DNA of 15,042 nt from Christensenella sp. UBA3792. Lineage in GTDB: Bacteria > Bacillota > Clostridia > Christensenellales > CAG-138. The DNA lies in the NCBI GenBank assembly GCA_002369195.1, contig DFEW01000001.1, positions 1 to 15,042 of the forward strand, in the 5' to 3' direction. The position numbers and the translations under genes were made by a program. Positions 1 through 5,836 of the stretch are shown here, one piece after another; within the stretch, counting starts at the first letter, position 1, and each line of letters begins with the position of its first letter. Under the pieces are notes generated by a model. That model was not told the origin of the DNA. It saw only the letters and a program-made list of their open reading frames with translations, and did not search any database.

Positions 1-52
1 CATGTGAGACCATCGCTGTCGGCGACAGCCGACTGAGGGGTTGTCCTTCCTG

Positions 53-126
53 CGGGCTGCTGGGGTCGTCAGCCACTACATTCGTCTCTTTCGGCGGGCT
101 GCCGGAGATGTCAGCCCTTACAGGCG
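53..126. repeat. two diverged tandem units of about 32 bases
   Basis: Two copies, 53-84 and 95-126, start 42 bases apart and match at about 24 of 32 positions. Both begin CGGGCTGC and share a GTCAGCC core and a TACA near the end. Just before them, 15-29 is a perfect 6-base-pair hairpin (GCTGTC / GACAGC, loop GGC). The stretch lies outside any credible gene, between the window edge and the terminator at 150-193. It looks like intergenic repeat debris; its function is unknown. Confidence 0.5.
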
Positions 127-149
127 TATCATTGGGCGGGCACGCCGCC

Positions 150-193
150 AAAAAGAAAGAAGGTCCTCCGATGGGAGAACCTTCGTCTTTTTT
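150..193. terminator. bidirectional intrinsic terminator
   Basis: The stem GAAGGTCCTCC (159-169) pairs with GGAGAACCTTC (174-184) around the loop GATG, with one C/A mismatch. An A-rich run lies on the left (150-158) and a T run on the right (188-193), so it can terminate in both directions. On the minus strand it closes the leucine-rich-repeat gene, which stops at 206. Confidence 0.8.
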
Positions 194-205
194 GGGAATC
201 GCGGC

Positions 206-1357
206 TTACTCCGTCCAGTTATAGAGAATCTCGAACGGGTAGCCGTTGTTGATCATGTCGTCGATCGCGAGCGCCGCGTCGTCGTCGCCCTGTTCGAGCA
301 CGATCTTGCGAAGCTTCGCGCAGTCCTCCAGCTTATAGTAGTCGAGGAACAGGATCGGGCACTTGCCGAGGTCGAGCTTCTTCAGCGCGGGGAAGTTCTT
401 GAAATACGAGATGTCGCTGATGTTCGTGCGGTTGACGCGCAGGTTTTCCAGCTTCTTAAGTCCGGTCAGCGGCTTGACGCTCTTGAGCTTGCTGTTGCGT
501 CCGATGTGCAAGAATTTCAGCTTCGAAAGCGACGCCAGCGGCGAAACGTCCGTGATCTTCTTGAGATCGTACAGATAGAGCGTTTCGAGGTTCTTGAGCT
601 CGCCGATCGGCTCGAGGTCCTCGTCGGTCAGCGGGTTGTCGCCGAGGTTCAGGTACGTCAGCTTCTGCAGGTCCTCGAGCGCCGTCGTGTCGTCGATCTT
701 GTTGTGAACGAGGTTCAGCGTGCGCAGCTCGGTCAGATCGTCGACCCACGCGATGTTCTCGATCGCCTTGCCGCTGCCGGTGCCGCAGCTCGACAGCTGC
801 AGCTTTTTGAGCTTTCTGAGCCGGCCGAGCGGCGCGTAATCGTCCATGTAGCAATAATCGAGCACGAGCTCCTCCAGATCCGGACACAGCTCGATCAGGT
901 TCTGCACCTCTTCCTTTTTGATGTGCTTCGGCTTGCCGCTCTTTCCGTTGATGCCGAGACTCTTGCCGTTGATCTTCGTCGTACCCGTCTTGACCGTCTT
1001 TCCGCCGAACGTGAACGAGTCCGGCTTCGCGGTCGGCTTCGGCGTCGGCTTCTCGGTCGGCTTCTCCGTCGGCGCTTCGGTCGGCGCTTCGGTCGGTTCC
1101 GGCGTTACGGTCGGTTCGGGCAGCGCCGGATTGGGCGTAATGACGAGCACTTCCGGCTTTTCACTCGGCGCGATCGTCGGCTCCGGCGAGGGCGTCGCCT
1201 CCGCGATCGGCTGATCGACCGGCACGCAGCGGATGATGTCGAGGTGCAGCAGCACCAGGAAGGAGATGGCGGCCGTCATCGCGATGATCACGCCGCAAAG
1301 CACGATCACCAGCCAAAGCGGTACGCCGGCAAACGCGGTTTTCTTTTTGTTTTCCAT
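206..1357 (-). CDS. membrane-anchored leucine-rich-repeat protein
   Basis: This 383-residue protein has a short basic N-terminus, one membrane segment at about residues 11-39, a Pro/Thr/Glu/Lys stalk at about 55-115 (repeats such as PTEAPTEAPTEKPTEKP), and a C-terminal domain from about 150 to 370. That domain carries roughly eight leucine-rich repeats with LxxLxLxxN-type units, for example LTYLNLGDNPLTD. It is probably a signal-anchor protein with the repeats outside the cell, acting in protein binding or adhesion; no enzyme motif is seen. The start is set by AAGGAGG five bases before the ATG. It lies 30 bases after the stop of the upstream membrane-protein gene and ends in the terminator at 150-193, so the two probably form an operon. 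The partner and exact role are unknown. Confidence 0.88.
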   Translation of the reverse strand: MENKKKTAFAGVPLWLVIVLCGVIIAMTAAISFLVLLHLDIIRCVPVDQPIAEATPSPEPTIAPSEKPEVLVITPNPALPEPTVTPEPTEAPTEAPTEKPTEKPTPKPTAKPDSFTFGGKTVKTGTTKINGKSLGINGKSGKPKHIKKEEVQNLIELCPDLEELVLDYCYMDDYAPLGRLRKLKKLQLSSCGTGSGKAIENIAWVDDLTELRTLNLVHNKIDDTTALEDLQKLTYLNLGDNPLTDEDLEPIGELKNLETLYLYDLKKITDVSPLASLSKLKFLHIGRNSKLKSVKPLTGLKKLENLRVNRTNISDISYFKNFPALKKLDLGKCPILFLDYYKLEDCAKLRKIVLEQGDDDAALAIDDMINNGYPFEILYNWTE

Positions 1358-1387
1358 ACAATCCTCCTTGAATCGTTCCCCTCGGTT

Positions 1388-2146
1388 TCAGAACAGCAAC
1401 CGTATCAGCAGCACGCCCGCGGCAAGACTTGCCGCGTTCGCCGCAACCGTAAAGAGCAGCACGACCCACGTTTTGCGGGACGCGTACTTCCTGCGCCAGA
1501 AGAAAAACTCGATCAGCAGCACGATGGCTTCGAACACGGTCAGCGCGAACCAGTATCCGAAGCCGCTCAGCGTCGAGATCAGCAGCAGGACGATGTTCAT
1601 CGGAATGTTCGTGATCAGGTTCGCAAGGACGATGTAGCGCAGCGGCTTCATGCCAAAGCACAGCCCGACGAGCAGTTCGATGAGCACCGTCAGCGCGAAC
1701 GCCGCCGCGATCTCAAGGAGCAGAATGCCGACGAACAGCAGGATCGAGGCAAGGCCCGATTCTGCAAACGAACCGGTGCGGTCCGTCAGCGTGTTCGTCG
1801 CGCCGTCGTAGCGGTAAACGCCGTTGGGCGTGATCGGCAGCACGTTCGATTCCCGCACCGTGCCGTCCGGCGCCGTGACCTTCAAATACAGCTGCGTGTC
1901 GCCCTGCGAAAAATGAAAGTACTCGTCGGAAGGCACGCGGCTGACCTTGCGCTCGCCGTAGATCGCGTCCGGCTCGAATACCCCGTCCTCCCCCGCGAAC
2001 ATCGCGACGACGGATGTGCCGACCTCGATGCTGCGGCAGTCGATCTTTACGCCGAACGGATCCGGTGCAGGCGCGTTCGCGCTCGCAAACTGCGGTATAA
2101 GCAGCACGCACAATGCGAGCAGAAGCATGAAAATCCGTTTTTTCAT
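1388..2146 (-). CDS. signal-peptide-bearing multi-spanning membrane protein, unknown function
   Basis: I do not recognise the family. The 252-residue protein begins with a clear signal peptide (MKKRIFMLLLALC, cleavage probably after ASA near residue 23). An ectodomain of about 110 residues follows, with a beta-like segment (TQLYLKVTAPDGTVRESN), and then four or five hydrophobic segments to the C-terminus, one ending in the basic stretch FFFWRRKYASRK. The ATG at 2146 is preferred over one 12 codons upstream because GGGAGG lies about eight bases before it and the signal peptide starts cleanly there. It is first in a probable operon with the leucine-rich-repeat gene, behind the promoter at 2183-2211. 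The extracellular-domain-plus-membrane-bundle layout could fit a sensor or an envelope-assembly factor; that is a guess. Confidence 0.82.
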   Translation of the reverse strand: MKKRIFMLLLALCVLLIPQFASANAPAPDPFGVKIDCRSIEVGTSVVAMFAGEDGVFEPDAIYGERKVSRVPSDEYFHFSQGDTQLYLKVTAPDGTVRESNVLPITPNGVYRYDGATNTLTDRTGSFAESGLASILLFVGILLLEIAAAFALTVLIELLVGLCFGMKPLRYIVLANLITNIPMNIVLLLISTLSGFGYWFALTVFEAIVLLIEFFFWRRKYASRKTWVVLLFTVAANAASLAAGVLLIRLLF

Positions 2147-2182
2147 CGCGCGCCTCCCGATCAACGGTATATTTTCAAACAT

Positions 2183-2211
2183 AGTATATCATGTTCCGCC
2201 GCGCTTGTCCA
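2183..2211 (-). promoter_or_regulatory. housekeeping-type promoter for the 2146-206 operon
   Basis: Read on the minus strand, TGGACA (2211-2206) and TATACT (2188-2183) are separated by exactly 17 bases. The start codon at 2146 lies about 37 bases beyond the -10 box, leaving a short leader that contains GGGAGG. Confidence 0.65.
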
Positions 2212-2277
2212 CCGCAAACGGAACGAAAATATATCCTTGCTGTCCCAAAAAAGGACTTCCCCTTTGCGCCTCCTTCT

Positions 2278-2285
2278 GGTATACT
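2278..2285 (+). promoter_or_regulatory. extended -10 promoter for the small SOS-linked gene
   Basis: The TATACT at 2280-2285 is preceded by TG one base upstream (2277-2278), an extended -10. No good -35 is visible. The predicted transcription start, near 2292, falls at the left edge of the LexA-like operator, so a bound repressor would block initiation. Confidence 0.55.
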
Positions 2286-2294
2286 GTTTTTATT

Positions 2295-2308
2295 CGAACA
2301 TATGTTCG
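2295..2308. promoter_or_regulatory. LexA/SOS box (perfect 14-base palindrome)
   Basis: CGAACATATGTTCG is a perfect palindrome and fits the Gram-positive SOS-box consensus CGAAC-RNRY-GTTCG at every fixed position. It lies about ten bases after the extended -10 and 26 bases before the ATG at 2335, a position suited to LexA repression. It is the only match with correct half-site spacing that I found in the window. Confidence 0.85.
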
Positions 2309-2334
2309 TATTTCCGCATGAAAGGAGATTGGAT

Positions 2335-2721
2335 ATGGACTTGAATGACTGGAAGAAGCTTGCGGAACGGGAAGTGTCCCGCTATCGGGACAATCAGGCA
2401 TATGTGAGGGGCGTACTGGACGGCGGCGGGACGGGCGGCGAGCGGATGCAGCGGTGCGCGCGCTGGGTGCTCGCGGTCGATTACACGCGGGCGCATCTAA
2501 AGCGGGCGGACCCACAGAAGGCGGAGGTGTTTTCGAAGCTGTTCGGTCTGGACGCTCCTATAAAGAGCAGGAACGCGGCGCGAACGGCGAAGGCGGTGAG
2601 CATCGAGCTGCACATGTCGATCACGACGGTGTACCGCTGGAAGAGCGAGGCGCTCTCGCTCGTGCTGCTTGCGGCGGCGCAGACCGGCGCGCTGCGCCCC
2701 TATACGGTCGATCCGCATTGA
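2335..2721 (+). CDS. small putative helix-turn-helix regulator under SOS control
   Basis: This 128-residue basic protein has no membrane segment. Its C-terminal half (about residues 75-120) reads like a sigma-region-4 or helix-turn-helix fold: a helix around AARTAKAVSIELHMS, a turn, then ITTVYRWKSEALSLVLLAA. This resembles phage late-gene regulators of the ArpU/RinA type, but the match is from memory and weak. The start is fixed by AAAGGAGA seven bases before the ATG at 2335; a longer reading frame from 2191 would run back through the promoter and the SOS box. Being monocistronic and placed directly behind a LexA box, it is probably induced by DNA damage. It may be a prophage remnant or a domesticated regulator. 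No other phage gene is seen nearby. Confidence 0.75.
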   Translation: MDLNDWKKLAEREVSRYRDNQAYVRGVLDGGGTGGERMQRCARWVLAVDYTRAHLKRADPQKAEVFSKLFGLDAPIKSRNAARTAKAVSIELHMSITTVYRWKSEALSLVLLAAAQTGALRPYTVDPH

Positions 2722-2728
2722 TTCGCTT

Positions 2729-2759
2729 TGCCCTTCGTTTGCCTTTCAGACGGAGGGCA
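2729..2759 (+). terminator. probable terminator hairpin of the SOS-linked gene
   Basis: TGCCCTTCGTTTG and CAGACGGAGGGCA form a 13-pair stem with two G-T pairs and the loop CCTTT, starting eight bases after the stop at 2721. The following tract (TATTTGC) is poor in T, so termination may be partial. Confidence 0.5.
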
Positions 2760-2840
2760 TATTTGCATGCGCGGCGCAAACTTGGATGCAGTATGCAGCC
2801 GGTATTTCGTGTATTATACCATTATACATACCTTTTCCCG

Positions 2841-2870
2841 TGAATAATTGAACAATTTATGAATTATTCA
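2841..2870. repeat. AT-rich 9-base inverted repeat
   Basis: TGAATAATT (2841-2849) and AATTATTCA (2862-2870) are exact reverse complements around a 12-base spacer. The sequence is notably richer in AT than the rest of the window. It could be an operator for a dimeric regulator or an easily melted segment; no binding protein is known. Confidence 0.5.
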
Positions 2871-2916
2871 TTGAGTATTCAAGTTGCCTATACCGCATAT
2901 GCAGGTCGGATCAAAC

Positions 2917-2987
2917 GGTGGATAACCCCGAAAAATCCGATGATTCAAGCCCCGAATTGTGGATAACTCTGTGGACGATGTGGAAAT
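2917..2987 (+). promoter_or_regulatory. cluster of DnaA-box-like sites
   Basis: TGTGGATAA at 2958-2966 is a perfect DnaA box (reverse complement TTATCCACA). GGTGGATAA at 2917-2925 differs at one base. TGTGGACGA at 2970-2978 and TGTGGAAAT at 2979-2987 differ at two bases each. All four point the same way and lie just after the AT-rich inverted repeat. No dnaA, dnaN or rpmH is nearby, so an origin is not claimed. Confidence 0.4.
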
Positions 2988-3161
2988 GTATGCGATTATG
3001 CACCCGCATTTGCCGGAATGAATATTCACCTGCGCGGTACAAATCTGTCGAAAAGCCCCGAAGCGCCTGCACTTGCGAAGACGCCCGCTGCTGCGGTTCT
3101 ATGCATGAAGCGGAATTTGCCGTGAATACGTGCGCCGAATGCGCTTTTGATGCGTTGGTTC

Positions 3162-3190
3162 TTGCAAAACCGCTTCGAATCGGCTATACT
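3162..3190 (+). promoter_or_regulatory. promoter of the metallophosphoesterase gene
   Basis: TTGCAA (3162-3167) and TATACT (3185-3190) are 17 bases apart. The GTG start at 3221 lies 30 bases beyond the -10, with a ribosome site between, which also argues against a start at 2918. Confidence 0.7.
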
Positions 3191-3220
3191 GAACAACGAC
3201 AGTTTCGACGGGAGAACACG

Positions 3221-4276
3221 GTGAAGCGACTTCTTTTGATCCTCTTTATCATCCTTTTGACGGCATGCGCGGTACAACCGACCGGCACGCCTGCTCCCGC
3301 TTCCCCCGCGCCGACCGCCGTGCCGACCGAAGAACCGCCTTCCGTCGTGGAGGTGGCGGAACCGACCGCGGCGCCCGAGCCGACCGCCGCGCCGACCGAA
3401 GCGCCGACCGAAGCGCCGACCGCGACGCAGGAGCCGACGCCCGAGCCGCCGTTTTCGATGGTCTGGGTCAGCGACACGCAGACGATGGTCGCCTATCCGA
3501 GCATGTACGAGGGCTTTACCGCGATGTGCGACTGGATCGTCGAGAATGCCGAGGCGCGCAACTTCAAGCTTTACCTGCACTCCGGCGACATGGTCGACAA
3601 CGGTCTGAACCGCGGACAGTGGAGCCGCTTCTGTGAAGGCGTGCGCCCGATCGCCGAGAAGATGCCGCTGTTTGTAACCGCGGGCAACCACGATCGCGCC
3701 GCCAAGGGTCCGTCGTACTGGACCGAGCAGTTCTTCGTGACCGAGTTCCCGCCCGAACAGAGCTTTAACGACTGCAGCGCATCGTACATGATCCTCAACG
3801 AGGGCAGCACCTCGATCCTGTTTTTGAGCATCTGCTACGTGCGCGAGGTATACGACGCCGAGCTGGACTGGCTCAAGGCGGTTTGCGACGCACATCCCGA
3901 TCTGCCGGCGGTTCTGCTCGTGCACGGGTACCTGACCAAGGACGGCGGCATCGTGACGATGGCGCAGTACATGGAGAAAGTGCTTGTCTCGCAATGCCCG
4001 AACATCAAGCTGATCCTGTGCGGACACGCCCGCGGCATCGCGCGGCAGACCTTCGTCTATGACGACGACGGCGACGAGGTGCCCGACCGCACCGTCAACG
4101 TGCTGATGTACGACGTGCAGGAGGATCGCAAAAAGTACGGCTATCTGTGCCTTTTGACCTACGACCCCGCGACCAATTCGCTGTTCGTCGATTCCTACTC
4201 GCCGTTCCTCGACGATTACATCTACAACGACGACGATGTCGACACGGAGCGGTTCACGATCAAAAACGTATTTTAA
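3221..4276 (+). CDS. calcineurin-like metallophosphoesterase lipoprotein
   Basis: From a GTG start this is 351 residues. It has a lipoprotein signal with lipobox LTAC (Cys16), a Pro/Thr/Ala/Glu stalk to about residue 77, then a metallophosphoesterase domain. Visible motifs, in order: SDTQ (D85), GDMVDN (122-127), GNHD (155-158), VHGY (234-237) and GHARG (268-272). These match the dinuclear metal-binding set, but the usual DxH and GHxH have become DTQ and GHAR, so two metal-ligand histidines are replaced. Such proteins hydrolyse phosphomono- or diesters, often at the cell surface; the substrate here is unknown. The GTG was chosen for the GGGAGA upstream, the promoter at 3162-3190 and the signal peptide. 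It appears monocistronic and faces the inverted-repeat element. Confidence 0.9.
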   Translation: MKRLLLILFIILLTACAVQPTGTPAPASPAPTAVPTEEPPSVVEVAEPTAAPEPTAAPTEAPTEAPTATQEPTPEPPFSMVWVSDTQTMVAYPSMYEGFTAMCDWIVENAEARNFKLYLHSGDMVDNGLNRGQWSRFCEGVRPIAEKMPLFVTAGNHDRAAKGPSYWTEQFFVTEFPPEQSFNDCSASYMILNEGSTSILFLSICYVREVYDAELDWLKAVCDAHPDLPAVLLVHGYLTKDGGIVTMAQYMEKVLVSQCPNIKLILCGHARGIARQTFVYDDDGDEVPDRTVNVLMYDVQEDRKKYGYLCLLTYDPATNSLFVDSYSPFLDDYIYNDDDVDTERFTIKNVF

Positions 4277-4281
4277 GCCAT

Positions 4282-4444
4282 AAAAAGGGGCTGTTAAGAA
4301 AGTCTCGCATGTCATCCAAAGCTGCGAAGCGGTGAAGGATCTCAGAACGAAACCGTCTTGTCATGCAACACTGTTTCAAACTTGCGTTCAGAGATTCTTC
4401 GCCTGCGGCTCAGAATGACAGACTTTTCTTAACAGCCCCTTTTG
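4282..4444. mobile_element. MITE-like inverted-repeat element, about 160 bases
   Basis: The ends form near-perfect terminal inverted repeats: AAAAGGGGCTGTTAAGAAAG (then TCT) at 4283-4305 and its complement, with one extra base, at 4421-4444. The interior is also an imperfect inverted repeat: both arms contain a GTCAT core followed by a GAAG..ATCTC..GAACG pattern (left about 4311-4349, right about 4386-4420). It has no coding capacity and no clear target duplication. It fills the gap between two converging genes and touches the stop of the one at 4445, so its transcript could fold as a two-way terminator. From memory, short repeats with a GTCATTCTGAG core are dispersed in several bacterial genomes. 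Confidence 0.75.
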
Positions 4445-5188
4445 TTACTCCATCACAAGGATCAGCCGCCCGCGCGATTCGATCAGCGTGCCGATACGCT
4501 GGGTGAACGTCAGCCCGAACGTGCCGGTTTCGAGGTCCGCGTCGCGCTCGGCGCGGAAGAGCACGTATTCGCCGTCCTGCTCGGACAGTGCCAGAAACCC
4601 GTTCTGCAGCTGAAAATCGGACAGCGCCGAGGTGTGCGTGTCGAAGTCGAACCAGCCGACCTTCGCGCATTGATCCTCGTTCGCGCCGAAGTGGTACGTG
4701 TACAGCAGGTCGGGCACGTCGTCCCAGTTCAGATCGGTCAGCAGCACGTCGAGCACGCCCTTGCCGTCCGTGCCCTCGCCGAGGCGGTAGTATTCGCCGT
4801 CCTCGCACACATACGAGCAGCCGAGGTCGATGCTGCGAATCACCGTAAACCCGTTCGCGCCTTCCGGCGTCAGATCGAGCCAGCGTTCCGGATCGGACAG
4901 CCACGGACCGTAGTCCTCCAGATGCGCGTCGTTGAGGTCGAGCTTGTCGAGCGGCGGCGCGACCGCGATGTGCTTTTCCGCTTCGTAGAGGCGGTTGGGC
5001 AGCGGCGTCGGCTCCGGCGTGGCGGTCGGCTCCGGCGTGCTGCCGTTCGTGCGCGGACCGCTTGCGCAGCGCTGGATGCGGTAGGTGCCGTAGATCGCCC
5101 CCGCGAGCAGCAGCAGCGCCGCCAGGATGCAGACGACGACGAACGCGCCCTTTTTTATGACTTTTTTCCAGTTGGACTGTTGTTCCAT
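4445..5188 (-). CDS. single-pass membrane-anchored protein, unknown function
   Basis: This 247-residue protein has a basic N-terminus, a membrane segment at about residues 14-36, a short Thr/Pro/Glu stalk (STPEPTATPEPTPLP) and an external domain of about 180 residues rich in Asp, Leu and aromatics. The segment VLLTDLNWDDVPDLLYTYHFG resembles one FG-GAP/VCBS-type calcium-loop repeat, which suggests part of a beta-propeller, but I cannot name the family. The ATG at 5188 overlaps the TGA of the upstream CAT-like gene by one base, with GGAGG seven bases before it, so the two are probably translationally coupled. A TTG one codon earlier is less likely. It is last in the three-gene operon and ends directly at the inverted-repeat element. 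Confidence 0.82.
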   Translation of the reverse strand: MEQQSNWKKVIKKGAFVVVCILAALLLLAGAIYGTYRIQRCASGPRTNGSTPEPTATPEPTPLPNRLYEAEKHIAVAPPLDKLDLNDAHLEDYGPWLSDPERWLDLTPEGANGFTVIRSIDLGCSYVCEDGEYYRLGEGTDGKGVLDVLLTDLNWDDVPDLLYTYHFGANEDQCAKVGWFDFDTHTSALSDFQLQNGFLALSEQDGEYVLFRAERDADLETGTFGLTFTQRIGTLIESRGRLILVME

Positions 5189-5832
5189 CAATATTCCTCC
5201 AATGCGCAGATTGCCCCGTTCAACGCGTCGTACAGGCGTTTCAGGTGCACGCCGTCGATCAGGCGGTGATTGACCTGCACGGTGTACGAAAGCGTCTTTC
5301 TGCCCTTCTCATCGTCGCTGAACATGCCCCACAGGATGCGCGGGGTGCTGTCCGTGTTGTCGAGCGGGAATTCCTGGCTGATGTGCGTGTAATCGATCCA
5401 CGGCAGCGAGGAGATGTACACATCGTGTCCCGCCTCGTCCGCCTCCGCGGTCGGGATCGGGGACGGGTTGTCCGCCTCCGCCGCCCTGCAGCGCGCCGCA
5501 AAATCGGTCGGGGACTCGCCGTCCTTCCATTCGACGCCGCAGATGCCGAACAGCTCGTCGTCCCATTGGTAGGTATAGGACGGATTGCGGTGATCGAGCA
5601 GGTACACGTCCGCGCCGCGCAGTTCATACCGGAACGCCTCGACGCCGTTGACGGCCTTCATCGTCGCCCACATCAGGACCGCGTAGAACGAAACGCCGTG
5701 CGCCTTCGCCCATTTGACCGCGTCCGTCACGTCGACTCGCCACGTCACGCTGTAGAACGGCACTTCGAGGCGGGAAAACAGCAGGTCATGCGCATTTCTG
5801 CGCCATTCGCTTCGATCGATCTTCTGTTCCAT
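5188..5832 (-). CDS. chloramphenicol acetyltransferase-fold protein
   Basis: At 214 residues this is the usual length of type A chloramphenicol acetyltransferases. Family landmarks are present: a start resembling the family N-terminus, SFYAVLMWATMKAVN near residues 48-62, PWIDYTHIS near 144-152, and the active-site segment NHRLIDGVH with His189, Asp193 and Gly194 in the HxxxDG pattern. In characterised enzymes the catalytic His is preceded by another His; here it is Asn188. The fold is trimeric and uses acetyl-CoA. Many genomic homologues have no proven drug resistance, so the acceptor is open. The start lies four bases after the stop of the NlpC-like gene with no strong ribosome site, which suggests translational coupling. 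It sits between two envelope genes rather than among resistance genes. Confidence 0.88.
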   Translation of the reverse strand: MEQKIDRSEWRRNAHDLLFSRLEVPFYSVTWRVDVTDAVKWAKAHGVSFYAVLMWATMKAVNGVEAFRYELRGADVYLLDHRNPSYTYQWDDELFGICGVEWKDGESPTDFAARCRAAEADNPSPIPTAEADEAGHDVYISSLPWIDYTHISQEFPLDNTDSTPRILWGMFSDDEKGRKTLSYTVQVNHRLIDGVHLKRLYDALNGAICALEEY

Positions 5833-5836
5833 CGGT

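Larger units (their letters stand above)
2722..3161. other. intergenic region with hairpin, inverted repeat and DnaA-like boxes
   Basis: About 440 bases without a credible gene. It holds the hairpin at 2729-2759, an AT-rich stretch around 2805-2880 with a 9-base inverted repeat, and four DnaA-box-like sites at 2917-2987. A reading frame from the GTG at 2918 joins the downstream phosphoesterase gene in frame, but it lacks a ribosome site, and the later promoter plus signal peptide argue against it. The segment 2990-3160 shows nothing recognisable. Confidence 0.6.

Noticed and set aside
1021..1130. CRISPR or tandem-repeat array in the GC-rich repeats
   Set aside because: The repeats encode the in-frame PTEAP stalk of the LRR protein; there are no spacers of even length.
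41..2344. 767-codon plus-strand open frame over the LRR and membrane-protein genes
   Set aside because: It is antisense to two well-supported genes, very rich in Arg, Val, Asp and Gln with no domain, and has no promoter or ribosome site; it is a composition shadow.
2917..2987. Chromosomal replication origin
   Set aside because: Only one box is perfect and none of dnaA, dnaN, rpmH or gyrB is adjacent; kept as a DnaA-like cluster only.
2918..3220. N-terminal extension of the phosphoesterase from a GTG at 2918
   Set aside because: It would bury the lipoprotein signal 100 residues inside the protein; a promoter with 17-base spacing and a ribosome site precede 3221.
3026..4315. 429-codon minus-strand frame opposite the phosphoesterase
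   Set aside because: It mirrors a gene with clear metallophosphoesterase motifs and has no start signals.
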